Shown here: one piece after another, positions 6,680-12,612 of the stretch
How positions within the stretch are numbered: position 1 is the stretch's first letter
Layout: each line of letters opens with the position of its first letter
DNA from: an uncultured Bacteroidales bacterium
GTDB taxonomy: Bacteria; Bacteroidota; Bacteroidia; Bacteroidales; Muribaculaceae
Length of the DNA stretch: 12,612 nucleotides
Direction: 5' to 3'
NCBI GenBank assembly: GCA_900552315.1
Contig: URZM01000052.1
Coordinates: 1-12,612, forward strand
Program-made: the position numbers and the translations under genes
Notes under the pieces: model-generated
Database searches by the model: none
The model's input: only the letters and a program-made list of their open reading frames with translations
What the model was told of the DNA's origin: nothing

Positions 6680-7040
6680 AAGAGATTTTGTGGCCTCGTG
6701 AGCCACTTGTATAGATTTTATATTACTGATGACCAGATGCTATAATCATACATATTGTCTCGACATGTCGGTTGCAGCGACATGCAACGCTTTCAGTGTG
6801 ATTACAGCGACCCGATTTACCCCCCCGATTTTTATTTAACTGATTACCAACTATTTAGGTATTCAAGAAATTCCTCTGCCGTAACTATGGAGTGTCGGCA
6901 CGCGTTGCCGTGTGCGTTTTCGGGGATAGAGTCGGTCTTATTCTACAATCGAAATCAATTTATAAAAAGCGTCTCCCCGGATAACGGAAAGGTCCGGGGT
7001 CGGCGTCATGTGTCCTTTCCGAAATTTTTCTCAAACTGTT
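6680..7040 (+). promoter_or_regulatory. Long structured 5' leader of the secreted-protein cluster
   Basis: About 360 nt lie between the predicted start of transcription and the ATG at 7041, with no credible coding sequence. Visible elements in order are: hairpin GTGGC/GCCAC (6690-6694/6702-6706); the perfect 10-bp palindrome CGACATGTCG (6761-6770); hairpin GTTGCA/TGCAAC with a 6-nt loop (6771-6776/6783-6788); a run of seven C (6820-6826) inside a CCCGATTT direct repeat; hairpin CGGCA/TGCCG (6896-6900/6906-6910); and the interlocking repeats at 6975-7021. I do not recognise a known riboswitch class. It could be a cis-regulatory RNA, a leader processed into a small RNA, or simply a long untranslated region. 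Confidence 0.5.
6975..7021 (+). promoter_or_regulatory. Putative H-type pseudoknot just upstream of the start codon
   Basis: CCCCGGA (6975-6981) is perfectly complementary to TCCGGGG (6993-6999). CGGAAAGG (6985-6992), which lies in the loop of that hairpin, is perfectly complementary to CCTTTCCG (7014-7021). The order stem 1, TAA, stem 2, no spacer, 14-nt loop is the layout of an H-type pseudoknot ending 19 nt before the ATG at 7041. The same pairs could instead be alternative hairpins. The complementarity is directly visible; folding and function are inferred. Confidence 0.45.
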
Positions 7041-8681
7041 ATGAAGAAATCTTTACTTACCCTGGCCTGTGCGGCGATGGGTATCGCTGCCTATGCGCAG
7101 GCACCTTCGTTCGCAGGTCTGATGGAAGCCCCCTCTCGGGCTGCGGCCACCGAGGCCGACGTGATCTGGACTCCCCAGTGTGTCACAGACGGACATTCCT
7201 ACACCATGCAGCTCGAGGCCGGCATGACGGGCTTCACCCGTGTGGGTCTCACCGATGTGCAGATTAAGGCTTCCAACGGCATGAAGGCCGAGATTGTGGC
7301 CAACACCATGGGAGAGGAGTACTATATCAAGAACCCGCTGCCCCGCACCGCCATCGGCTCCTACATCGAGGGCAAGCTCGTGGAGAGTGACGAGGACATT
7401 TACATCGAGTGCAAGCTCCCCCAGTGGCTCAACGCCCGCGAAAGCACCAACACGGGAGTGTGCCTGAGCCTGGGCAAGAAGATAGTCAACCCCGACGGCC
7501 AGGTTTTCTATGAGCCTATCGAGGACGCCGAGGCCAACGTGATACGCTACGTCATGGACGAGGACGAGAACTTCGTGCTGACATGCAGCGAGGACGTGGC
7601 TCTCTGCGCCTTCTACCGCTATCTGGACGAAGAAGGTCTCGGCACGTTTGCCGGCGCCGCAACCTACACGGTGAAGTATGTTGAGCCGGGACGCAAGATG
7701 GCCACCGCTATCCCCGAGGGCATCGAGCCCCAGGAGTGGGGCATGCTCTACTCCAACGGCGACAAGGCCCACACCGTGACCGTGGGACTGGACGAGGCCA
7801 ACAACAAGGTGTACATCGCAGGATTCACCCCCGACTTCCCCGAGAGCTGCGTGGTGGGCGACATCGATGGCGACAAGATCACCTTCACCGCCGGCCAGTA
7901 CCTGGGCGAGACCGAGACCACTTACGAGTATTTCGTGCTCAACGAGGCCAAGTTCCAGAGCACATCGGACCGAGGCGACGTGTTCAACTTCCCCGGCGAA
8001 CCGCTGCCCAGCGTAGTCGCCGAGTGGGACGCCGAGGCCAAGACCATCAGCTGCCCCATGGAGATAGGCTGGTTCTGCAACGCAGGCACCGACCAGCTCT
8101 ATTATTCAAGCTACTATATAGGTCCCATGTTCCTCCCCAACAAGGGCGGCGCGGCCACTCCCTCAGACCCTGAGATAGTGGAGGTTATGGGCTACATGCC
8201 CGAGTTCGGCTACGGCGGCTTCCTGTTCGAACTGCCGCTGCTCGGCACAGAGGGCGAGGTGCTCGACAAGACCCACTACACATACATCGTTTATATGGAC
8301 GACGAGCCTTACACCTTCTCCCCCGACGAATACCCCGGCGTCACGGCTCCCATGACCGAGATTCCCTACGACTTCCAGGACGGCGAGAGCGAGGATTTCC
8401 GCGTGGAGGGCATCACCCACATAGTGTGCTGGCGCACCGACGGCTACAGCAAGGTAGGCGTGCAGGGTCTCTACACCGTGGGCGGCGAGACCAAGAAGAG
8501 CAACATCGTGAGCAACACCTTTGCTGTGGGCATTGATTCCGTGAACGCCGACGAGGCCGTGGCCGTAGAGTACTACGACCTCACCGGCGCGCGCGTGCTT
8601 GACCCCGCTCAGGGTCTCTACATCAAGAAGATAAGCTTCAAGAGCGGCAAGACCCTCACCTCCAAGGTCGTGGTTAAATAA
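7041..8681 (+). CDS. Secreted T9SS-type protein of unknown function
   Basis: No enzyme family is recognised in this 546-aa protein. Residues 1-21 are a clear signal peptide (MKKSLLTLAC, hydrophobic, AYAQA-PSF). The mature protein is acidic and looks beta-rich. It includes VYIAGFTPDFPESCVVGDIDGDKIT with GQYLGE (258-290), a pattern I recall from Bacteroidales secreted proteins. The last 40 residues (VEYYDLTGARVLDPAQGLYIKK ... SKVVVK) resemble a T9SS sorting tail and are echoed in the next two genes. Nine cysteines occur in the mature part (47, 124, 141, 182, 189, 270, 338, 346, 463). ATG 7041 is preferred over the in-frame ATG at 7008, which lies inside the leader structure and would place 11 extra residues before the signal peptide. 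About a quarter of Ile codons are ATA, against over half in mrp, which suggests higher expression. Confidence 0.85.
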   Translation: MKKSLLTLACAAMGIAAYAQAPSFAGLMEAPSRAAATEADVIWTPQCVTDGHSYTMQLEAGMTGFTRVGLTDVQIKASNGMKAEIVANTMGEEYYIKNPLPRTAIGSYIEGKLVESDEDIYIECKLPQWLNARESTNTGVCLSLGKKIVNPDGQVFYEPIEDAEANVIRYVMDEDENFVLTCSEDVALCAFYRYLDEEGLGTFAGAATYTVKYVEPGRKMATAIPEGIEPQEWGMLYSNGDKAHTVTVGLDEANNKVYIAGFTPDFPESCVVGDIDGDKITFTAGQYLGETETTYEYFVLNEAKFQSTSDRGDVFNFPGEPLPSVVAEWDAEAKTISCPMEIGWFCNAGTDQLYYSSYYIGPMFLPNKGGAATPSDPEIVEVMGYMPEFGYGGFLFELPLLGTEGEVLDKTHYTYIVYMDDEPYTFSPDEYPGVTAPMTEIPYDFQDGESEDFRVEGITHIVCWRTDGYSKVGVQGLYTVGGETKKSNIVSNTFAVGIDSVNADEAVAVEYYDLTGARVLDPAQGLYIKKISFKSGKTLTSKVVVK

Positions 8682-8713
8682 AGGATTTCCAAAGTTTTCA
8701 TGAACACCCTTCC

Positions 8714-8751
8714 GGGCCGGGAATCCGTGAGAATGGGTACCCGGCCCTTTT
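8714..8751 (+). terminator. Terminator-like hairpin between the first two secreted-protein genes
   Basis: GGGCCGGG (8714-8721) and CCCGGCCC (8740-8747) form a perfect 8-bp GC stem around an 18-nt loop, followed by TTTT (8748-8751). It sits 32 nt after the stop at 8681 and only 17 nt before the ATG at 8769, leaving no room for a separate promoter downstream. It is therefore likely a partial terminator or stabilising 3' structure that lowers expression of the following genes. Confidence 0.75.
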
Positions 8752-8768
8752 CAAACCGTATTGTCGAC

Positions 8769-10547
8769 ATGTACAGAAACATATTTTTAGCCTTGGCGTT
8801 GGCCGCCGGCACGTCAGCCGTCATGGCCGACACCATGAACATCAGCTATGCCGAGGGCAAGAACACCAACGGCGCCCCCGTAGGCGTGGCCTTCGGAGAC
8901 CTCAACGAGATTGAGAGCGCCTTTTATCTTCCTGAGTCTACCGTGAAGCTCCTGGCCGGCAACAAGATTGCCGGTATCAACGGCTGCCTCACCAGCAACG
9001 CCGACATCTCCAATGTCTATATCTTCGTGCGCAGCAAGCTCGACGGCGAGAACCTGGCCTATTTCAAGCTCACGCCCAACCAGCTCAACCCCGTGAAAAG
9101 GGGCGTGAACAAGCTCAAGTTCAAGACCCCCTGGACCATCCCCGCCGACCTGGAGGGTGGCCTATACATAGGCTTCGGCTATATCATCACTGATGACAAC
9201 GCACGCGGCCTCTCAGCCAACTCCACTCCCATACCCGGCGCCTTCTTCTTGCGCCGCAGGGACGGCAAGTGGTATGATTTTTCCGATAAAGGCTCCGCCT
9301 CCATCGAGGCCGTCATCGAGGGCGACAACCTGCCCGGCGTGAACCTGCGTCTCTCCAGGGTCGACACCCCCGAGGCTTTCGTCATGAGCAAGGGCAACCT
9401 GGACGTGCGCTTTTTCGTCCACAATTTCGGCACCAGGACCGTGAGCGCCTTCGACATCGTGGCCGAGATCGAGGGCAAGGAGGTGGCCCGCCATCGCGTG
9501 ACACAGACCGTGGAGCCTAACGCCATGGGTGTCTGCACCGTAAGCCTGCGTCCCGAGGTGGCGCAGAGCGGCGACAAGGAGGTGACTTACAGGATAGAAG
9601 GCATAGCCGAGGGTGCTGACGAGGATATGGCCGACAATGCTCGCGACGGCGAGTTCGAGGCCGTGGCCAAGGATTATCCCCGCCATATCCTCAGCGAGGA
9701 GTTCACCACCGAGAGCTGCGGCAGCTGCCCTCCCGTGGTGGAGATGCTGCATGGTCTGCTGCAGAAGCCTGAGTACGCCAACGTGATCCAGGTGGCCCAC
9801 CACGCAGGCTACAAGACCGACCACCTCACCACCCCCTTCCACGAGGCATACGTGGGCCTCTACGGCGGCGGCTCCTTCGCCCCCGGCCTTTGTGTGGAGC
9901 GCAGGGCCTACGAGACCTGGGACCAGGTGTATTTCCCCGAGGAGGAGAAGATGGTCACCGAGGTGTGGGACGCAGCCCTGGCCAAGCCCGCCCTGGTGTC
10001 CGTGAACCTGAGCGCCAACTACACCGATGAAGCCGAGAACAAGCTGCGGGTGAACGTCTGGGGCGAGAAGAGCACGTTGCATCTGGCCCAGAACCCCGTG
10101 GTCACCGTCTGGCTCGTGGAGAACGGTCTCCCCTCCAAGCATCAGGCAAGCGCCACCAAGGACTTTATCCATAACCATGTGACCCGCGCCGTGGGCAGCG
10201 CCGACGTGTGGGGCGACCCGGTCTCCTTCGAGGGCGACACCTATTCATACACATGCACCATGGACCTTGACCCCTCTTGGGTGAAGGAGAACATGGAGGT
10301 GGTGGCCTTCCTGGGCGAGAACACCGGCAAATACAATGGCCATGAGGTGAAGAACGCCGCCGTCATGCCTTTCAGCGCCATCGGGGACACCGGCGTGCAG
10401 GGCGTGGCCTCTGACTCCCCCGTGGTAAGCACCGAGTATTTCGACCTGGCAGGGCGCAGGATAGCCGAGCCGACACAAGGCATCGCCATCAAGCGCGTGA
10501 CCCGTGCCGACGGCTCTGTCAGGACCTTCAAGACCGTGGTGCGATGA
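8769..10547 (+). CDS. Secreted Omp28-like thioredoxin-fold protein with CGSC motif and T9SS-like tail
   Basis: This 592-aa protein has a signal peptide (about 1-20, MYRNIFLALALAAG, VMA-DT). Residues about 28-190 form a beta-rich N-terminal domain, containing GGLYIGFGYIIT at 130-141. Residues about 198-300 resemble an Ig/CARDB-like domain (VRFFVHNFGTRTVSAF). A thioredoxin-like domain starts with ILSEEFTTESCGSCPP (307-322), has Cys317 and Cys320 as a CxxC pair, and carries a likely cis-Pro loop at SFAPGLC (369-375). The end, TEYFDLAGRRIAEPTQGIAI to VR, is a T9SS-type tail. P. gingivalis Omp28-like proteins share the 'EEFT-x-x-x-CG-CP' arrangement. A role in extracellular thiol-disulfide chemistry or adhesion is inferred. 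ATG 8769 is chosen over ATG 8700, which lies before the hairpin and would put 23 residues ahead of the signal peptide. The stop overlaps the next start by ATGA. Confidence 0.83.
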   Translation: MYRNIFLALALAAGTSAVMADTMNISYAEGKNTNGAPVGVAFGDLNEIESAFYLPESTVKLLAGNKIAGINGCLTSNADISNVYIFVRSKLDGENLAYFKLTPNQLNPVKRGVNKLKFKTPWTIPADLEGGLYIGFGYIITDDNARGLSANSTPIPGAFFLRRRDGKWYDFSDKGSASIEAVIEGDNLPGVNLRLSRVDTPEAFVMSKGNLDVRFFVHNFGTRTVSAFDIVAEIEGKEVARHRVTQTVEPNAMGVCTVSLRPEVAQSGDKEVTYRIEGIAEGADEDMADNARDGEFEAVAKDYPRHILSEEFTTESCGSCPPVVEMLHGLLQKPEYANVIQVAHHAGYKTDHLTTPFHEAYVGLYGGGSFAPGLCVERRAYETWDQVYFPEEEKMVTEVWDAALAKPALVSVNLSANYTDEAENKLRVNVWGEKSTLHLAQNPVVTVWLVENGLPSKHQASATKDFIHNHVTRAVGSADVWGDPVSFEGDTYSYTCTMDLDPSWVKENMEVVAFLGENTGKYNGHEVKNAAVMPFSAIGDTGVQGVASDSPVVSTEYFDLAGRRIAEPTQGIAIKRVTRADGSVRTFKTVVR

Positions 10548-12439
10548 GTGCTTGCAGACTCCTCCTGGCCGCGCTCGCCGCATGCTGCGCCGCCTCCCTC
10601 TCGGCTCAGTCCGGGAGGGTGTTCACTTACGTTGGCGACAAGCCCATTGTCACCCATTCCTCCTACCGGGCCGAGACCTGCGACCTGGCCATGCGCATCT
10701 CCAACCCCCTGCTCGCAGGCAAGCAGGTGAGCCATATACGCGTGCTCACCGCCCCCGACGCCCAGCCCAGCGAGGACTACAAGGTGTGGCTCTCGGTGGA
10801 CCTCAACCTGGAGAAGAACGCCGAGGGCAAGAAAGTGAACGCCCCTGACGTGCTCACCCTCCCCGCCGTCCCCGACAAGGACGGATGGATCGACGTGGAG
10901 CTTCCCGAGCCATACACCCTCACCGACAAGGGGGTGTATGTGGGCTACTCCTTCACCATCACCTCATACAGCGACGATGGCGGCCGTCCCATCCCCTACT
11001 CGCAGGACCGCCATGCCGACGGTTTCTGGTTTCACGGCACCAAGTCCGCCATCAAGTGGATGGACTATGAGGACCGCATGAAGGGTGTGCTGCCAATCTA
11101 TGTGACCCTCACGGGGGACTATCCCTCCAACTCTCTGGCCGTCTCCTCCTGGGCCACCGATTACCCAAGGGCGCAGGCCGGCAGCGAGTATACGCTCCCC
11201 CTGAGCGTCATGAACCTGGGCACCGAGCCGGTCAGCGAGGTCTCCTACACCTACTCCACCGGTCAGGGGCAGCGCACAGGCAGTGCCACGCTCTCAGCCC
11301 CGCTGAAGCCCGATGTCGTGAACCCGCAGCTGCTGTTCCTCTCTTTCGCGCCTCTGGACGAGTTGGGGAACTATACTCTTGAACTTGACCTTGACGGCGT
11401 GAACGGTGCTGAGAACAAGTCCGGGTTCCGGAAAGCCTCCCTCCCCGTTGAGGTGCACACCCTCGTGCCCGTGCAGCGCGTGCTGCTCGAGGAGGCCACC
11501 GGCACCTGGTGCTCCGCCTGCCCGCGCGGCGCCGTCGCCATCGAGGCCCTCGGACGGCAATACGGCTCCCGATTCATCGGGGTGGCTTATCACGGGGGCG
11601 ACGACCCCATGCGCACCGACGCGGTGATGCCCAAGCATTTCACCTCATTCCCCAGTGCCACCCTGAACAGGGGCGACATCATCGACCCCTATTACGGCAC
11701 CGACCACACGCAGACCCAGAAGTTCGCCATCCAGCCCCTGGTGGAGGCAGCCCTGAGCCTTCCGGCCTCAGCCGCCGTGGACGTGGCCTCCGAGTGGGCC
11801 GACCAAAGCCGTCAGACCCTCCGCGCCAAGGCCACCGTGGCCTTCACCGAGGACAAGGCCCCCGAGGGCTACAAGGTACTGTTCCTGCTCACCGCCGACG
11901 GCCTCAAGGGCGAAGGCGGCCTCTGGATGCAGTCCAACAGCCTTTCCGGAGCCGACCCCTCACGCCTGGACGACGTGCTCGCCCCCTGGGCCGATAAGCC
12001 TCACAAGGTGAGAGACATTGAATATGACCATGTGGTGCTTCTGGCCGACAGTCCCGAAGAGGGGCAGGCGCTTCCCGCCACCATGGCCGTGGCGCAGACC
12101 GTCTCCGTAACCCGCGACTTCGCGCTCGAAAAGGCCGTCAGCGCCAATCCGGCATGCCAGGGCGAGTCTCTGGTCCAGGACAAGGACAAACTCGCCGTGG
12201 TGGCCCTCCTCGTGGCTCCTGACGGCACAGTGGTGAACGTGGCCAAGGCTCCAGCCGGAGGCAGCTCCGCAAGCGCCCTGGACTCCCTTCCCGCCGAGAA
12301 CTCCTCACCCATAGTGGCTGTGGAATACTGGAGTCTGGACGGCCGCCGTCTGGGAGCCGCTCCCGCCTCCGGCCTCTGCATACGCCTGAGCCGCCACGCC
12401 GACGGTACCCGCACCGCCGCCAAGCACCTGACCCGCTGA
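10544..12439 (+). CDS. Secreted Omp28-like thioredoxin-fold protein with CSAC motif, paralogue of the preceding gene
   Basis: This 631-aa protein has the same layout as its upstream neighbour: a signal sequence (1-21), a beta-rich N-terminal domain (GVYVGYSFTIT at 130-140 parallels GLYIGFGYIIT), an Ig-like domain (LPLSVMNLGTEPVSEV at 218-233), then a thioredoxin-like domain opening RVLLEEATGTWCSACPRGA (312-330) with CxxC Cys323/Cys326 and a likely cis-Pro loop SFPSATLNRG (368-377). The tail VEYWSLDGRRLG ... LTR is T9SS-like. The signal region also contains LAAC at 11-14, a possible lipobox, so it could be a lipoprotein instead of a type I signal peptide substrate. The ATG overlaps the previous stop in ATGA, which implies translational coupling. 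The shared layout suggests an old tandem duplication. The substrate is unknown. Confidence 0.83.
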   Translation: MSACRLLLAALAACCAASLSAQSGRVFTYVGDKPIVTHSSYRAETCDLAMRISNPLLAGKQVSHIRVLTAPDAQPSEDYKVWLSVDLNLEKNAEGKKVNAPDVLTLPAVPDKDGWIDVELPEPYTLTDKGVYVGYSFTITSYSDDGGRPIPYSQDRHADGFWFHGTKSAIKWMDYEDRMKGVLPIYVTLTGDYPSNSLAVSSWATDYPRAQAGSEYTLPLSVMNLGTEPVSEVSYTYSTGQGQRTGSATLSAPLKPDVVNPQLLFLSFAPLDELGNYTLELDLDGVNGAENKSGFRKASLPVEVHTLVPVQRVLLEEATGTWCSACPRGAVAIEALGRQYGSRFIGVAYHGGDDPMRTDAVMPKHFTSFPSATLNRGDIIDPYYGTDHTQTQKFAIQPLVEAALSLPASAAVDVASEWADQSRQTLRAKATVAFTEDKAPEGYKVLFLLTADGLKGEGGLWMQSNSLSGADPSRLDDVLAPWADKPHKVRDIEYDHVVLLADSPEEGQALPATMAVAQTVSVTRDFALEKAVSANPACQGESLVQDKDKLAVVALLVAPDGTVVNVAKAPAGGSSASALDSLPAENSSPIVAVEYWSLDGRRLGAAPASGLCIRLSRHADGTRTAAKHLTR

Positions 12440-12458
12440 TTCCCCCTCCTTCCTCGGT

Positions 12459-12510
12459 GTCGGACCCGTCCGACCCGTCTGACATGTCCGACTCGTCCGA
12501 CCTCCGACCC
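12459..12510. repeat. 9-bp-period GTCCGAC tandem repeat
   Basis: Four units with consensus CGTCCGACC occupy 12467-12502: CGTCCGACC, CGTCTGACA, TGTCCGACT, CGTCCGACC. A shortened fifth copy (TCCGACCC) follows, with a further GACCGACC-like remnant to about 12520. The array is preceded by one unit in the opposite orientation, GTCGGAC at 12459-12465. It is intergenic, begins about 20 bp after the last stop codon, and is degenerate enough to be old. Confidence 0.8.
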
Positions 12511-12527
12511 AAGACCGACCCCGTAGG

Positions 12528-12546
12528 GACATCGCTTAGCGATGTC
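12528..12546. repeat. Perfect palindrome GACATCGC-TTA-GCGATGTC
   Basis: Two perfect 8-bp arms enclose TTA, or nine paired positions around a single central base when read as a DNA palindrome. There is no T-tract, so it is not a terminator by itself. It could be a REP-like intergenic palindrome or a protein-binding site. It lies between the GTCCGAC array and the terminator. Confidence 0.7.
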
Positions 12547-12558
12547 AACCAGCCCCAA

Positions 12559-12592
12559 GCCCCGGCGACCAAACGTCCGCCGGGGCCTTTTT
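12559..12592 (+). terminator. Intrinsic terminator closing the secreted-protein cluster
   Basis: GCCCCGGCG (12559-12567) pairs perfectly with CGCCGGGGC (12578-12586) around a 10-nt loop, followed by C and five T (12588-12592). It lies 119 nt after the last stop codon and has the full form of a rho-independent terminator. Confidence 0.9.
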
Positions 12593-12612
12593 AATTTCCT
12601 CCCTGCCCGCAG

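Noticed and set aside
7008..7040. Upstream in-frame ATG for the secreted protein at 7041
   Set aside because: It would place 11 residues before a textbook signal peptide and lies inside the predicted pseudoknot loop.
6755..7267. 170-aa reading frame on + strand across the leader and the start of the secreted gene
   Set aside because: It needs a TTG start, has Cys/Arg-rich low-quality sequence with no family resemblance, and runs out of frame through the well-supported signal peptide gene at 7041.
8700..8768. Upstream in-frame ATG for the gene at 8769
   Set aside because: It would translate through the GC-rich terminator-like hairpin and add 23 charged residues before the signal peptide.
9213..10178. 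321-aa reading frame on - strand opposite the first Omp28-like gene
   Set aside because: It is antisense shadow with His/Leu/Gly-rich composition. The + strand protein has a signal peptide, CxxC and sorting tail.
1..12612. CRISPR array, tRNA or rRNA gene, integrase, toxin-antitoxin or phage module
   Set aside because: No evenly spaced direct repeats with unique spacers, no cloverleaf-like gene and no matching protein motifs were seen on either strand.

Overview
This window looks like chromosomal DNA from a Bacteroidota gut commensal of the order Bacteroidales, most likely Muribaculaceae or a close relative. The evidence is the Bacteroidota-type promoter (TTTG, 20-bp spacer, TATCTTTG), the lack of Shine-Dalgarno sequences before starts, the secreted proteins ending in type IX secretion (T9SS)-like C-terminal tails, and a BspA-type leucine-rich repeat protein. 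Coding DNA is GC-rich, while the main intergenic region is AT-rich. All nine genes I support are on the + strand. There is no CRISPR array, tRNA, rRNA, integrase or complete insertion sequence.

Region 1 (1-6493) is a closely packed, probably largely co-transcribed block. It starts with a secreted BspA-like LRR protein, followed after 6 nt by trmB (tRNA m7G46 methyltransferase). Next comes a roughly 195-bp non-coding inverted-repeat element that looks like a MITE and ends on the start codon of a small secreted protein of unknown function. Then follow an Mrp/NBP35-type P-loop ATPase lacking the usual CxxC, a large nucleoside (uridine-type) kinase with N-terminal TGS/ThrRS-like sequence, and a Bcp/PrxQ peroxiredoxin. 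A strong intrinsic terminator at 6451-6493 closes the block.

Region 2 (6494-7040) is intergenic. It holds a clear promoter (6641-6672) and an unusually long predicted leader of about 360 nt. The leader has several small hairpins and, just before the start codon, two perfect interlocking inverted repeats (7 and 8 bp) arranged like an H-type pseudoknot.

Region 3 (7041-12592) is a three-gene secreted-protein cluster: a Cys-containing acidic protein of unknown function, then two tandem paralogues with an Omp28/thioredoxin-like fold and CxxC motifs (CGSC, CSAC). All three end in related T9SS-like tails. The first two genes are separated by a terminator-like hairpin, while the second and third overlap by ATGA. 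The cluster is followed by a 9-bp-period GTCCGAC minisatellite, a palindrome and a strong terminator.

The most interesting candidates are the inverted-repeat element fused to a start codon, the structured leader with its putative pseudoknot, and the secreted thioredoxin-fold cluster. I see no wholly new multi-gene system that can be claimed with confidence.
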